Shown piece after piece: positions 32,913-43,595 of a DNA stretch of 64,000 nt. The number at the start of each line of letters is the position of its first letter. Positions within the stretch are counted from its first letter, which is position 1. Below the pieces are notes generated by a model, which worked only from the letters and a program-made list of their open reading frames with translations, was not told the DNA's origin and ran no database searches. The translations under genes and the position numbers were made by a program. Source of the DNA: Plantactinospora sp. BC1 (GTDB lineage: Bacteria > Actinomycetota > Actinomycetes > Mycobacteriales > Micromonosporaceae); contig NZ_CP028158.1 of NCBI RefSeq assembly GCF_003030345.1, forward strand, positions 4,650,001 to 4,714,000, in the 5' to 3' direction.

Positions 32913-34574
32913 GTGACTCCCGCCAACCTCGCCGAGGCCGTTCTCGCCGCCGCCCACGCCGTCTTCGACCGGCGTGAGCTGGATCACTCGGTACTGCCCG
33001 AGTCCGTGCCGCTGGAGCGACCCCGGAACCCCGAGCACGGCGACTACGCCTCCAACATCGCGCTCCAGTTGGCCAAGCGGGTCGGGCTGCCGCCCCGGGA
33101 GCTGGCCACCGCCCTCGCCGAGGAACTGGCCCGGACCCCGGGCGTGAAGTCGGTCGACATCGCCGGGCCCGGCTTCCTCAACCTCCGGCTCGACCCGGCC
33201 GCCGCCGGAGCGCTCGCCCGCGAGGTGGTCCAGGCCGGTCAGGCGTACGGCCGCAGCGACCGGCTCAGCGGGCAGCGGGTCAACCTCGAGTTCGTCTCGG
33301 CCAACCCGACCGGCCCGATCCACCTCGGGCACACCCGCTGGGCGGCGGTCGGCGACTCGCTGCGGCGGATCCTCACCGCCGCCGGTGCCGAGGTGACCAG
33401 CGAGCACTACGTCAACGACGCGGGCGCCCAGATCGACCGGTTCGGCCAGTCGCTGCGGGCGGCGGCGCTGGGTGAGCCGGCGCCCGAGGAGGGCTACGCC
33501 GGCGAGTACGTCAGCGAGATCGCCGAGCGGATCGTCGCCGAGCGCCCCGACCTGCCCGGCCTGCCGGCCGAGGAGGCGGTGCCGGTCTTCCGGGACCGGG
33601 GCTACCAGCTCATGCTGGACGAGATGCGGGCCAGCCTGGAGCGGTTCGGCGTGCACTTCGACGTCTGGTTCTCCGAGCGCACCCTGCACAGCAGCGGCGC
33701 GGTCGAGCACGCCCTGGGCCGGCTGCGTGAGCAGGGCCACGTCTACGACGCCGACGGCGCCATCTGGCTGCGCACCACCGACTTCGGTGACGACAAGGAC
33801 CGGGTGCTGATCCGCAGCAACGGCGAGCTGACCTACTTCGCCGCCGACTCGGCGTACTACATCGACAAGCGGGAGCGCGGCTTCGACAAGTGCGTCTACC
33901 TGCTCGGCGCCGACCACCACGGCTACGTCAACCGGCTCCGGGCGATCGCCGCCTGCGCCGGGGACGACCCCGACTTCAACATCGAGATCCTGATCGGCCA
34001 GCTCGTCAACCTGGTCCGCAACGGCGTACCGGTCCGGCTCTCGAAGCGGGCCGGCAACATCATCACGCTGGACGAGGTCGTCGACGCGGTCGGCGTGGAC
34101 GCGGCCCGCTACTCGCTGGCCCGCTCCTCCACCGACTCGCCGCTGACCCTCGACATCGAAGTGATCACCAAGCACTCGAACGACAACCCGGTCTACTACG
34201 TGCAGTACGCGCACGCCCGGATCGCCTCGCTGCTGCGCCAGGCCGTCCAGCTCGGGGTGACCCGGGGCGCCGAGTTCGACCCGGGGCTGCTCAGCCACGA
34301 GAAGGAGAACGATCTCATCAAGACGCTCGGCGAGTTCCCCGGTGTGGTGGCCACCGCCGCCGAACTGCGCGAGCCGCACCGGATCGCCCGCTACCTTGAA
34401 GAACTGGCCGGCACGTACCACCGGTTCTACGACGCCTGCCAGGTGCTGCCGCGCGCCGGGAAGCCGGTGCCGGAGCAGCTCACCCAGGCCCGGCTCTGGC
34501 TGGTCGAGGCGTCCCGGATCGTCCTGGCCAACGGCCTGGCGCTGCTCGGCGTCTCGGCGCCGGAGCAGATGTGA
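32913..34574 (+). CDS. argS: arginyl-tRNA synthetase
   Basis: This class I synthetase charges tRNA-Arg. The 553 residues are normal for the family. The N-terminal Add-1 domain (1-110) is followed by the signature HLGH (137-140, the HIGH box) within [23 protein letters not shown]. The later loop [18 protein letters not shown] is at the usual KMSK place; ArgRS often lacks a canonical KMSK. The C-terminal DALR anticodon-binding domain includes [16 protein letters not shown]. Start is GTG at 32913. It is first in the conserved argS-lysA-hom-thrC backbone, with 66 bases before lysA. Confidence 0.97.
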   Translation: MTPANLAEAVLAAAHAVFDRRELDHSVLPESVPLERPRNPEHGDYASNIALQLAKRVGLPPRELATALAEELARTPGVKSVDIAGPGFLNLRLDPAAAGALAREVVQAGQAYGRSDRLSGQRVNLEFVSANPTGPIHLGHTRWAAVGDSLRRILTAAGAEVTSEHYVNDAGAQIDRFGQSLRAAALGEPAPEEGYAGEYVSEIAERIVAERPDLPGLPAEEAVPVFRDRGYQLMLDEMRASLERFGVHFDVWFSERTLHSSGAVEHALGRLREQGHVYDADGAIWLRTTDFGDDKDRVLIRSNGELTYFAADSAYYIDKRERGFDKCVYLLGADHHGYVNRLRAIAACAGDDPDFNIEILIGQLVNLVRNGVPVRLSKRAGNIITLDEVVDAVGVDAARYSLARSSTDSPLTLDIEVITKHSNDNPVYYVQYAHARIASLLRQAVQLGVTRGAEFDPGLLSHEKENDLIKTLGEFPGVVATAAELREPHRIARYLEELAGTYHRFYDACQVLPRAGKPVPEQLTQARLWLVEASRIVLANGLALLGVSAPEQM

Positions 34575-34640
34575 GCCGTCTGGCGGATCCCGCGCTCGCG
34601 GGCCGGTCGGTAACACGCGCGTAGCGAAGGGAAACGACAG

Positions 34641-36026
34641 ATGCGCGCTCACGAAGCGGGGGCACTGCACGGCGACCTCGGGGTCCGGGGGCCGGCCTGG
34701 CTGCGTACCCCGGAGGACGTCAACGCGCTCGTGCCGCAACTGTGGCCGCGCAACGTGGCGCGGGACGCCGACGGTGCCCTCGTGGTCGCCGGCCTCGGCG
34801 TCCGCGAACTGGCGGCGGAGTTCGGCAGCCCGGCCTACGTGCTCGACGAGGACGACCTGCGCTCCCGCTGCCGGGACTTCCGGGCCGCCTTCCCGGACCA
34901 GGACATCTACTACGCCGGCAAGGCCTTCATCTGCCGGGCCGTGGTGCGGGTGATCGCCGAGGAGGGGCTCTTTCTGGACGTCTGCTCCGGCGGCGAGCTG
35001 GCGGTGGCGCTCTCCGCCGGCATGCCGCCCGAGCGGATCGGCTTCCACGGCAACAACAAGTCCCCGGCCGAGCTGGCCCGGGCCGTCGACGCCGGGGTGG
35101 GCCGGATCGTCGTCGACTCGTTCCACGAGATCGACCGGCTGACCGCGCTGGCCCGGGAGCGGGGCGTCCGGCCCCAGGTGCTGCTCCGGGTCACCGTCGG
35201 AGTCGAGGCGCACACCCACGAGTTCATCGCCACCGCGCACGAGGACCAGAAGTTCGGCTTCTCGCTGGCCGGCGGGGCGGCGGCGGCCGCCGCCTTCCAG
35301 ATCCTCGACACCGACGTGCTCGACCTGCGCGGGCTGCACTCGCACATCGGCTCGCAGATCTTCGACACCAGCGGCTTCGAGGTGGCCGCCCGGCGGATCC
35401 TCGGCCTCCAGGCGCAGATCCGGGACGCCCGCGGGGTGGAGCTGCCGGAGCTGGACCTCGGCGGCGGCTTCGGCATCGCGTACACCACCCAGGACGACCC
35501 GGCGACGCCGCACGACCTGGCGAAGCGGCTCAACAAGATCGTCGACGGGGAGTGCGAGGGGCTGCGGCTGGCGGTGCCCCGGCTCTCGATCGAGCCCGGT
35601 CGGGCGATCATCGGCCCGGCCGTCTTCACCCTCTACGAGATCGGCACGGTCAAGGACGTGGACGGGATCCGGACGTACGTCAGCGTCGACGGCGGAATGA
35701 GCGACAACATCCGTACCGCGCTCTACGGCGCGTCGTACTCGGCGACGGTCGCCTCCCGGCGCTCGACCGCCGAGCCGATTCTGGCCCGGGTGGTGGGAAA
35801 GCATTGCGAGGCCGGGGATGTGGTGGTGAAGGATGAATTCCTGCCCGCCGACGTGCAGCCCGGAGATCTTCTCGCGGTGCCCGGAACGGGCGCCTACTGC
35901 CGGAGCATGGCCAGCAACTACAACCATGTTCCCCGGCCGCCGGTGGTGGCGGTCCGGGACGGCCGCGCACGGCTGATCGTCCGGCGGGAGACCGAAGACG
36001 ATCTGCTGAATTTGGATGTGGGATGA
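34641..36026 (+). CDS. lysA: diaminopimelate decarboxylase
   Basis: LysA decarboxylates meso-diaminopimelate to lysine using PLP. The 461-residue fold-type III enzyme has the PLP lysine K94 in YYAGKAFICRAV, the phosphate-binding LDLGGGFGIAYT, the HSHIGSQIF segment and SVDGGMSDNIRTALYGASY near the second active-site half. GCGAAGGGAAACG precedes the ATG. The stop codon overlaps the hom start by four bases (ATGA), so translation is coupled. Confidence 0.97.
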   Translation: MRAHEAGALHGDLGVRGPAWLRTPEDVNALVPQLWPRNVARDADGALVVAGLGVRELAAEFGSPAYVLDEDDLRSRCRDFRAAFPDQDIYYAGKAFICRAVVRVIAEEGLFLDVCSGGELAVALSAGMPPERIGFHGNNKSPAELARAVDAGVGRIVVDSFHEIDRLTALARERGVRPQVLLRVTVGVEAHTHEFIATAHEDQKFGFSLAGGAAAAAAFQILDTDVLDLRGLHSHIGSQIFDTSGFEVAARRILGLQAQIRDARGVELPELDLGGGFGIAYTTQDDPATPHDLAKRLNKIVDGECEGLRLAVPRLSIEPGRAIIGPAVFTLYEIGTVKDVDGIRTYVSVDGGMSDNIRTALYGASYSATVASRRSTAEPILARVVGKHCEAGDVVVKDEFLPADVQPGDLLAVPGTGAYCRSMASNYNHVPRPPVVAVRDGRARLIVRRETEDDLLNLDVG

Positions 36027-37372
36027 CGACACCGGTCCGTCTGGCTCTGCTCGGTTGCGGCACCGTCGGCGCGGAGGTGGTACGCCTCCTGCACGAGCAG
36101 GCCGCCGACCTGACCGCGCGGGTCGGCGCGCCGCTGGAACTCGCCGGAATCGCCGTACGCCGGCTCGGCCGTGACCGGGGTGAGCTGCCGGTCGACCCGG
36201 CGCTCTTCACCACCGACCCGCTCGGCCTGGTCAAGCGGGACGACATCGACCTGGTGATCGAGGTCGTCGGCGGGATCGAGCCAGCCCGGAGCTGGCTGGT
36301 CGAGGCGCTGCGGGCCGGCAAGAGCGTGGTGACCGCCAACAAGGCGCTGCTGGCCGAGGATGGCGGCGCGCTGCACGACGCGGCCGCCGAGGGCGGGGCC
36401 GACCTCTACTACGAGGCGGCGGTGGCCGGCGCCATCCCGCTGCTCCGGTCGCTGCGCGAGTCGCTGCACGGCGACTCGATCACCCGGGTCACCGGCATCG
36501 TCAACGGCACCACCAACTTCATCCTCTCCGCGATGGACGCCACCGGCGCCGGCTTCGCCGAGGCGCTGGACGAGGCGACCGAGCTGGGCTACGCGGAGGC
36601 CGACCCGACCGCCGACGTGGAGGGCTTCGACGCCGCCGCCAAGGCCGCGATCCTGGCCTCGCTGGCCTTCCACACCCGGGTCACCGCCGCCGACGTGCAC
36701 CGGGAGGGCATCACCGAGGTCACCGCCGCCGACGTGGCCAGCGCCAAGGCGATGGGCTGCACCATCAAGCTGCTCTGCATCGCCTCCCGGGGGCCGGACT
36801 CGGCCGGCGCCGAGTCGGTCAGCGTCCGGGTGCACCCGGCGATGATCCCGGTCGGCCATCCGCTGGCCAGCGTCGGCGACGCCTTCAACGCGGTCTTCGT
36901 CGAGGCCGACGCCGCCGGTGAGCTGATGTTCTACGGGCGCGGCGCCGGGGGAGCGCCGACCGCCAGCGCCGTACTCGGCGACGTCGTCGCGGCGGCCCGC
37001 AACCACCTGGCCGGGGTACGCGCACCGAGCGAGTCGGCGTACGCCGCGCTGCCGATCCGGCCGATGGGTGAGGCGATCACCCGCTACCACATCAGCCTCG
37101 ACGTGGCCGACCGACCGGGGGTGCTCGCCGCGGTCGCCGGGGTCTTCGCCCGGCACGACGTGTCGATCGCCACCGTGCGGCAGGCGCCCGCTCCGGCGGC
37201 TCCGCCGGACGGGGCGGCCGGACCGGTGCGCCGGGGCGGCGACGCGATCCTGGTCATCGTCACGCACGCCGCACCGGACGCCGCGCTCGCCGCCACCGTC
37301 GACGAGCTGCGCCGGCTCGACATCGTCCGCTCGATCGCCAGCGTGCTCCGGGTCGAGGGCGGCGACCGGTGA
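36023..37372 (+). CDS. hom: homoserine dehydrogenase
   Basis: This enzyme reduces aspartate semialdehyde to homoserine with NAD(P)H, at the branch to threonine and methionine. The 449 residues comprise a Rossmann domain (LLGCGTVGAEVVRLL at 8-22), a catalytic domain with ANKALLAEDG and GIVNGTTNFILSAM, and a C-terminal ACT domain from about residue 355 (HISLDVADRPGVLAAVAGVFARHDVSI) that would allow threonine feedback. A proline/alanine/glycine-rich insert (RQAPAPAAPPDGAAGP) breaks the ACT domain. The start overlaps the lysA stop. Confidence 0.96.
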   Translation: MTTPVRLALLGCGTVGAEVVRLLHEQAADLTARVGAPLELAGIAVRRLGRDRGELPVDPALFTTDPLGLVKRDDIDLVIEVVGGIEPARSWLVEALRAGKSVVTANKALLAEDGGALHDAAAEGGADLYYEAAVAGAIPLLRSLRESLHGDSITRVTGIVNGTTNFILSAMDATGAGFAEALDEATELGYAEADPTADVEGFDAAAKAAILASLAFHTRVTAADVHREGITEVTAADVASAKAMGCTIKLLCIASRGPDSAGAESVSVRVHPAMIPVGHPLASVGDAFNAVFVEADAAGELMFYGRGAGGAPTASAVLGDVVAAARNHLAGVRAPSESAYAALPIRPMGEAITRYHISLDVADRPGVLAAVAGVFARHDVSIATVRQAPAPAAPPDGAAGPVRRGGDAILVIVTHAAPDAALAATVDELRRLDIVRSIASVLRVEGGDR

Positions 37373-37537
37373 CCGGGCAGGTCGGCGACCGGTAACCGGG
37401 GCGTACCGCCTGATCGGTCACGTCCCGCCAGATGGTTAGCGGGTGGTGCGGGTGCAGCCCGTCGGCAACGCTGGGTCACCGTGGAGGAGATGCCCGCCGC
37501 CGGCCGGCGGGCCAGACCGCGACGCGAGGAGAGCGAG

Positions 37538-38587
37538 ATGTGGCGGGGCTTGATCGAGGCGTACCGGGACCGGCTGCCGGTCAGCGAGGCCACGCCGGTG
37601 ATCACCCTCAACGAGGGGAACACCCCGCTGCTGCCCGCCCCGGTGCTCTCGGCACGGCTCGGCTGTGACGTCTATCTCAAGGTGGAGGGCGCCAACCCGA
37701 CCGGTTCGTTCAAGGACCGGGGCATGACGCTGGCGGTCTCCCGGGCGGTCGAGGCCGGCAACAAGGCGATCATCTGCGCCTCCACCGGCAACACCAGCGC
37801 CTCGGCGGCGGCGTACGCGGCCCGGGCCGGGCTCACCTGCGCGGTGCTGGTGCCGCAGGGCAAGATCGCGCTGGGCAAGATGGCTCAGGCGCTGGTGCAC
37901 GGCGCCAAGCTGCTCCAGATCAACGGCAACTTCGACGACTGCCTGGCACTCGCCGCCAAGCTCGCCACGGACTATCCGGTGGCCCTGGTCAACTCGGTCA
38001 ACATCTACCGGCTGCACGGGCAGAAGACCGCGGCCTTCGAGATCGTCTCGGCGCTCGGCGACGCTCCCGACATCCACTGCCTGCCGGTCGGCAACGCCGG
38101 CAACATCACCGCCTACTGGATGGGCTACTCGGAGGAGGCCGAGCAGGGCAACGCCACCCGCCGCCCGAAGATGTACGGCTTCCAGGCCTCCGGCGCCGCC
38201 CCGATCGTCACCGGCGAGGCGGTCCGCGAGCCCTCGACCATCGCCACCGCGATCCGGATCGGCAACCCGGCGAGCTGGACCAAGGCGGTGGACGCCCGGG
38301 ACGCCTCCGGCGGGCTGATCTCGGCGGTGACCGACCGGGAGATCCTCTCGGCGTACCGGCTGCTCGCCCGCGAGGTGGGGGTCTTCGTCGAGCTGGCCAG
38401 CGCGGCCAGCGTCGCCGGGCTGCTGCAACAGGCGGCCGAGGGGCGGGTGCCGAGCGGCTCCACCGTGGTCTGCACGGTCACCGGGCACGGCCTCAAGGAC
38501 CCCGAGTGGGCGATCTCGACCGCCCCGTCGCCGATCACCATCCGCAACGACGTGCCGACCGCCGCCCGCGCCCTCGATTTGGCCTGA
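37538..38587 (+). CDS. thrC: threonine synthase
   Basis: ThrC converts O-phosphohomoserine to threonine with PLP. The 349-residue protein starts at the ATG of [17 protein letters not shown], preceded by GAGGAGAGCG; the in-frame GTG at 37481 is less likely. The PLP lysine is K59 in [11 protein letters not shown], with the phosphate loop [13 protein letters not shown] and the [17 protein letters not shown] segment. It is 165 bases after hom. In this genome thrB does not follow directly: five other genes intervene. A CTGAGA run near 38668 is not a TPP riboswitch. Confidence 0.96.
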   Translation: MWRGLIEAYRDRLPVSEATPVITLNEGNTPLLPAPVLSARLGCDVYLKVEGANPTGSFKDRGMTLAVSRAVEAGNKAIICASTGNTSASAAAYAARAGLTCAVLVPQGKIALGKMAQALVHGAKLLQINGNFDDCLALAAKLATDYPVALVNSVNIYRLHGQKTAAFEIVSALGDAPDIHCLPVGNAGNITAYWMGYSEEAEQGNATRRPKMYGFQASGAAPIVTGEAVREPSTIATAIRIGNPASWTKAVDARDASGGLISAVTDREILSAYRLLAREVGVFVELASAASVAGLLQQAAEGRVPSGSTVVCTVTGHGLKDPEWAISTAPSPITIRNDVPTAARALDLA

Positions 38588-38841
38588 GCCGGGGCGCGGC
38601 CCTGCCCGCCGGTGCGGGACGGGTGCCGTTCCAGGGCCGGCCGGACGACCCGTCGGGCGTGGAGCTGCTGAGAGATGGCTGAGCCGGAGTTGTCGTCCGG
38701 CCCGGTCGCCCCGCAGGCTGCGGCCAGCGCCCCGACGCCGGGGTGGAGTTCCGGATCAGGCAGACTTTCCCTGCCGCGCCGAGTCGGAACTCGCGTGATC
38801 ACAGTTCTCGCGCCAACCCGATAACAGGAGTAGAGCCGCTG

Positions 38842-41800
38842 ATGTCGTTCCTCGCCAGACTCAGTCTCGCCAACCGAGGACTTGTCGCGCTCATCGCGAT
38901 CGTGATCACAGGGTTCGGCGTGTACGCCGTACCGTCGCTGAAGCAGCAGCTCCTGCCCTCGCTGGAGTTCCCGGCGGCCTTCATCGTCGCGCCGTACCCG
39001 GGCGCCGGGCCGGAGGTCGTGGAGGAGCAGGTCGCCGAGCCGATCGAGAACAGCATCCAGGGGATCGCCGGGCTGACCAAGGTCACCTCCACCTCCCAGG
39101 AGGGCAGCGCCACCCTCCAGGTCGAGTACGAGTTCGGCACCGACCTCGACGACGCGGTCAACAAGATGCAGACCGCGCTGAACCGGCTCTCGCTGCCGGA
39201 GAACGTCGAGCCGCAGGTGATCGCCGGCAGCACCGACGACCTGCCGGCGGTGGTACTCGCGGCGGCCGGCAACGGTGACGAGCGGGCCCTGGCGGAGAAG
39301 CTCGCCGAGACCGTCGTGCCGGAGCTGGAGTCGATCGACGGCGTCCGTACCGTCGAGGTGACCGGCGCCCGCGACGAGCAGATCGTGATCACCCCCGACC
39401 CGGCGAAGCTGGCCGCGTCCGGCGTCGCGCCGACCGCGATCGGCGAGGCGCTGCGGGCCAACGGCGTGACCATCCCGGCCGGGGCGCTGACCGAGGCGGA
39501 CCAGACCCGGACGGTCCAGGTCGGCGGCCAGATCGGCTCGGTCGAGGAACTCGCCGGGGTCTTCCTGACCGGGCGGGCCGGCGGCCAGCCGGTCCGGCTC
39601 GGCGACGTGGCGACCGTGCGGCAGCAGCTCGCCGCGCCGACCTCGTTCACCCGGACCGACGGCACGGACAGCCTCGGCATCATGGTCACCGCCAGCCCGG
39701 ACGGCAACGCGGTGCGGATCTCGCACGACATCCGGGACCGGCTCGCCGACCTCTCCACCGCCTCCGGCGCCACCCTCAGCGTCGTCTTCGACCAGGCGCC
39801 GTTCGTCGAGAAGTCGATCGAGAGCCTGACCACCGAGGGCCTGCTCGGCCTGGTCATGGCCGTACTCGTGATCCTGGTCTTCCTGCTCTCGATCCGCTCG
39901 ACCCTGGTCACCGCGGTCTCCATCCCGCTGTCGGTGCTGGTGGCCCTGATCGCGCTCTGGGTCGGCGACTACTCGCTCAACCTGCTCACCCTCGGCGCGC
40001 TGACCATCGCGGTCGGCCGGGTGGTCGACGACTCCATCGTCGTGCTGGAGAACATCAAACGACATCTCGGGTACGGCGAGGAGAAGCGCACCGCCATCCT
40101 CGGCGGGGTACGCGAGGTGGCCGGCGCGGTGGTCGCGTCCACCCTGACCACGGTCGCCGTCTTCACCCCGATCGTGCTGGTCGGCGGCTTCGTCGGGCAG
40201 CTCTTCGCGCCGTTCGCGATCACCGTCACGGTGGCGCTGCTCGCCTCGCTGCTGGTCTCGCTGACCATCATCCCGGTGCTGGCGTACTGGTTCCTCCGGC
40301 CGGCGAACGGTGGCGCGACCGAGGAGGCGGTGCGACGGGCGGCCGAGGAGAAGGAGCTGCGCAGCCCACTGCAACGCGGGTACCTGCCGGTGATCCGGTT
40401 CGCGACCCGGCGGCGCTGGCTCACCGTCGGCCTCGGCCTGGTGGTGCTGCTCGGCACCTTCGGCCTGGCCACCCGGCTGGAGACGAACTTCCTGGACGAC
40501 TCCGGGCAGGACACCCTGAGCATCAGCCAGGAGTTGCCGGTCGGCAGCAGCCTGACCGCCACCGACGCCGCCGCCAAGCAGGTCGAGCGGGTGCTGGCCG
40601 ACGCCGACGGGGTGAAGTCGTACCAGGTGACCGTGGGCGGGGGCGGCGGCAACCCGTTCGGCGGGGGCGGCGGCGCCAACGAGGCGAGCTTCTCCGTGGC
40701 GCTGGACGAGGAGGCCGACGCCGGGCAGGTCCAGGAGTCGCTCCGGACCGAGTTCGACAAGCTGACCGGGGCCGGCGAACTCAGCTTCGGCGGGGCCGGC
40801 GGGCCGGGCGGCGGTTCGGTGAACGAGATCCAGGTGATCGTCCGCGCCGCCGACCAGGAGGTGCTGGCCCGGGCGAGCGAGCAGGTCGGCAAGGCGATGT
40901 CGGAGGTGGCGGACGTCACCGACGTACGCAGCAGCCTGGCCGACAGCGCCCCCCGGATCGACGTCAAGGTGGACCGGGCCGCCGCCGCCCGGCTCGGACT
41001 CTCCGAGGCGGCCGTCGGGCAGCTCGTCGCGCAGCAGTTCCGGGGCAGCCCGCTCGGCCAGGTGTCACTGGACGGCCGGCAGCAGGACGTGGTGCTGCGT
41101 ACCGGGCAGCCGCCCGCCGGGATCGAGGCGCTGCGGGCGCTGCCGGTGGGGCCGCCCGGCCCGGCCGGGGTGGTGAAGCTGGACGACATCGCCGAGGTGA
41201 CCGAGGTGCAGGGCCCGCTCGCGGTGACCCGGATCGACGGCGAGCGCAGCGTGACGGTCAGCGGTACGTCGACCGGCTCCAACCTGGGTGCCACCACCAC
41301 CGCGCTGCGGGAGAAGCTGGACGGGATCGAGGTGCCGGGGGCGACCTTCGAGATCGGTGGCGTCAGCGCCGAGCAGCAGGAGGCCTTCGCCGACCTGGGG
41401 CTGGCGGTACTCGCCGCGATCGCGATCGTCTTCGTGATCATGGTCGCCACCTTCGGCAGCCTGCTCCAGCCGCTGATCCTGCTGGTCTCCATCCCGTTCG
41501 CGGCGACCGGAGCGATCGGCCTGCTGCTGGCCACCGACACTCCGCTGGGCGTACCGGCGCTGATCGGTGTGCTGATGCTGGTCGGCATCGTGGTGACCAA
41601 CGCGATCGTGCTGATGGACCTGATCAACCAGTACCGGGCCCGGGGGATGGGCGTGGTCGAGGCGGTGGTCGAGGGCGGCCGGCGTCGGCTGCGGCCCATC
41701 CTGATGACCGCGATCGCGACCATCTTCGCCCTGCTGCCGATGGCGCTCGGCCTGACCGGTGAGGGCGGGTTCATCTCGCAGCCGCTGGCCATCGTGGTGA

Positions 41801-42117
41801 TCGGCGGCCTGATCAGCTCGACGCTGCTCACCCTGGTGCTGGTGCCGACCCTCTACACGATGGTGGAGAACACCAAGGAGCGGATCCGGCGCCGCCGGTC
41901 CGGGGCGGGGACGGCGGGTGCCGACGAGGCGGCCGGCCCGGACGTACCGGCCGGCGAGCCGGTGCCGGCGGGTGCCGCTGTCGGCGCACCGGGCGGCGGG
42001 TCGCCGGGGCCGGTGCCGGCCCGTCCGTCGGGCGCGCTGGTGGACGGTACCGACCAGTTCGAGGTACTCCGGCTGCCGAAGAGCCGCCGGTCGCCGCTGC
42101 CGCCGACGGAGGACTGA
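38842..42117 (+). CDS. RND-family efflux permease (AcrB/MMPL-like, ACR_tran)
   Basis: The 1091-residue membrane pump starts at the ATG of MSFLARLSLANRGLVAL, after AACAGGAG. It shows the two-fold RND plan: a single helix, a large extracytoplasmic loop, a helix bundle, repeated. Bundle one has LTLGALTIAVGRVVDDSIVVLENIKRHL (the GxxVDD motif that carries proton-relay Asp residues) and bundle two has GIVVTNAIVLMDLINQYRARG. A Gly-rich insert lies in the second loop (VTVGGGGGNPFGGGGG). The cytoplasmic tail (about 1010-1091) is long and Pro/Gly-rich. No membrane-fusion or outer-membrane partner is nearby, as expected in a Gram-positive. Substrate unknown. Confidence 0.95.
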   Translation: MSFLARLSLANRGLVALIAIVITGFGVYAVPSLKQQLLPSLEFPAAFIVAPYPGAGPEVVEEQVAEPIENSIQGIAGLTKVTSTSQEGSATLQVEYEFGTDLDDAVNKMQTALNRLSLPENVEPQVIAGSTDDLPAVVLAAAGNGDERALAEKLAETVVPELESIDGVRTVEVTGARDEQIVITPDPAKLAASGVAPTAIGEALRANGVTIPAGALTEADQTRTVQVGGQIGSVEELAGVFLTGRAGGQPVRLGDVATVRQQLAAPTSFTRTDGTDSLGIMVTASPDGNAVRISHDIRDRLADLSTASGATLSVVFDQAPFVEKSIESLTTEGLLGLVMAVLVILVFLLSIRSTLVTAVSIPLSVLVALIALWVGDYSLNLLTLGALTIAVGRVVDDSIVVLENIKRHLGYGEEKRTAILGGVREVAGAVVASTLTTVAVFTPIVLVGGFVGQLFAPFAITVTVALLASLLVSLTIIPVLAYWFLRPANGGATEEAVRRAAEEKELRSPLQRGYLPVIRFATRRRWLTVGLGLVVLLGTFGLATRLETNFLDDSGQDTLSISQELPVGSSLTATDAAAKQVERVLADADGVKSYQVTVGGGGGNPFGGGGGANEASFSVALDEEADAGQVQESLRTEFDKLTGAGELSFGGAGGPGGGSVNEIQVIVRAADQEVLARASEQVGKAMSEVADVTDVRSSLADSAPRIDVKVDRAAAARLGLSEAAVGQLVAQQFRGSPLGQVSLDGRQQDVVLRTGQPPAGIEALRALPVGPPGPAGVVKLDDIAEVTEVQGPLAVTRIDGERSVTVSGTSTGSNLGATTTALREKLDGIEVPGATFEIGGVSAEQQEAFADLGLAVLAAIAIVFVIMVATFGSLLQPLILLVSIPFAATGAIGLLLATDTPLGVPALIGVLMLVGIVVTNAIVLMDLINQYRARGMGVVEAVVEGGRRRLRPILMTAIATIFALLPMALGLTGEGGFISQPLAIVVIGGLISSTLLTLVLVPTLYTMVENTKERIRRRRSGAGTAGADEAAGPDVPAGEPVPAGAAVGAPGGGSPGPVPARPSGALVDGTDQFEVLRLPKSRRSPLPPTED

Positions 42118-42139
42118 CCGCCGGCCCGCGACACGACGA

Positions 42140-42186
42140 GGGACCGATCCCGGGTGGCCCGGATACCGCCACCCGGGACCGGTCCC
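42140..42186. terminator. hairpin between the RND and MFS genes
   Basis: CCCGGGTGGC (42149-42158) pairs perfectly with GCCACCCGGG (42168-42177). An outer extension GGGACC (42140-42145) pairs with GGTCCC (42181-42186) around a small internal bulge. It lies 22 bases after the RND stop and separates it from the MFS gene. Confidence 0.7.
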
Positions 42187-42232
42187 GCTCCGTGCGCGAG
42201 GTCCGAGGTACGGCCGGGTAGGGTCCCGGTAC

Positions 42233-43477
42233 GTGTCGTCTGCCGTTTCAGTCCTTACCCGGAACCGGGACTTCCGCCGACTCTTCAGCGCCGAACTCGT
42301 GGTCTTCGGGGCCGACTGGTTCGTGATGGTGCCGCTGCTGGTGCTCCTGCCGGAGCTGACCGGCAGCGGGGTGTGGGGAGCCCTGGTGCTCGCCGCCGAC
42401 AACAGCATCCTCGCCCTGCTGCTGCCGTACGCCGGCACCGTCGCGGACCGGCTGGACCGCAAGCGGATCCTGATCGCCTCGAACCTGACCGCGCTGGCCG
42501 CGATCGTGCTGCTGCTCGGGGTACGCGACTCCGGCACCGCCTGGCTGGCGCTGGTCGCGGTCGGCGCGGTGGCGGTGGCCAAGGCGTTCTACTCGCCGGC
42601 CGCCTCGGCCGCGCTGCCGAACGTGGTCGACCCGGAGGACCTCGCCGGCGCCAACGCGATCGCCGGTTCGGCGTGGGGCACGATGAGCATCGTCGGGGCG
42701 TCCCTCGGTGGTGTGCTGACCGCCGCCGTCGGGCCGTACGCCTGTTTCTGGGTGGCCGTGGTCGGCCTGGCGGTGGCCGCCGGGCTGACCCTGCTGATCC
42801 GCCGCCCGATGCAGCAGCCGCGCGACCACGCCCTGCCGGCGCCGCACCCGTGGGCGGCGCTCGGCGAGGCGGCGCGCTACATCGGGCACCGTCCCCGGGT
42901 GCTGGCCCTGGTCACCGTGAAGAGCGCGGTCGGCCTCGGCAACGGGGTGCTGACCGTCTTTCCGCTGCTGGCCACCCTCTACGGGGTGGGCCCGATCGGC
43001 ACCGGCCTGCTCTTCGCGGTACGCGGTGCCGGCGCGCTCGTCGGCCCACTGCTGATGCGCCGGGTACTGAAGCACCGGTCCTGGCTCTTCACCGGCCTCG
43101 CCCTGTCGATGTCGCTGTACGGGCTCGGCTACCTCGGGGTGTCGGTGACCCGGTGGTTCCCGCTGGTGCTGGTCCTGGTCTTCGTCGCGCACCTGGCCGG
43201 TGGCAGCAACTGGGTGATGTCCAACTACGCGTTGCAGGCCGAGGTGCCGGACCGGCTGCGGGGCCGCGTCTTCGCCACCGACATGATGCTGGCGACGGTG
43301 GCGATCGCGCTCAGCCAGCTCGTGGTGGCCGGCGTGGTGGACCACGTCGACCAGCGGGTGGTGCTGGCCGGCTGCGGCCTCACCACCCTGGTGTACGCGC
43401 TCGGCTGGTGGGTCGCCACCCGCCGCCTCGACCCCACCGACGACCAGGGCCCGGAACCCGCCCCCTCCCGGGCGTGA
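42233..43477 (+). CDS. MFS transporter (EntS/MFS_3-like)
   Basis: The 414-residue protein starts at the GTG of MSSAVSVLTRNRDFRRLF; the longer upstream frame is shadow of the RND gene. Twelve helices are predicted. N-terminal NRDFRRLFSAELVVFGADWFVM and the loop AGTVADRLDRKRILIASNL are typical of the enterobactin-exporter-like MFS_3 family, whose members export siderophores or macrolides. The segment AKAFYSPAASAALPNVVDPEDLAGANAIAGSAWG also fits. A role in drug or metabolite export is inferred from family only. Confidence 0.9.
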   Translation: MSSAVSVLTRNRDFRRLFSAELVVFGADWFVMVPLLVLLPELTGSGVWGALVLAADNSILALLLPYAGTVADRLDRKRILIASNLTALAAIVLLLGVRDSGTAWLALVAVGAVAVAKAFYSPAASAALPNVVDPEDLAGANAIAGSAWGTMSIVGASLGGVLTAAVGPYACFWVAVVGLAVAAGLTLLIRRPMQQPRDHALPAPHPWAALGEAARYIGHRPRVLALVTVKSAVGLGNGVLTVFPLLATLYGVGPIGTGLLFAVRGAGALVGPLLMRRVLKHRSWLFTGLALSMSLYGLGYLGVSVTRWFPLVLVLVFVAHLAGGSNWVMSNYALQAEVPDRLRGRVFATDMMLATVAIALSQLVVAGVVDHVDQRVVLAGCGLTTLVYALGWWVATRRLDPTDDQGPEPAPSRA

Positions 43478-43595
43478 CCGCCGCCTACCGGCGTGCTCGG
43501 GCCACTTCGGGCGGCACTACGTCCCGGAGGTGGCCGGGGTGCGAGCCGGCGGGTTCAGGCGCGGGGTGGCGGGGTATGGGTGGGGCATCGAGACG

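Noticed and set aside
32814-36032. 1072-codon open frame antisense to argS and lysA
   Set aside because: Antisense shadow of two firmly identified genes.
38660-38700. CTGAGAGATGGCTGAG, resembling part of a TPP riboswitch
   Set aside because: The other conserved TPP elements (the ACCTGATCTGG-type segment and the closing stem) are absent, and the downstream gene is an RND pump, not a thiamine gene.
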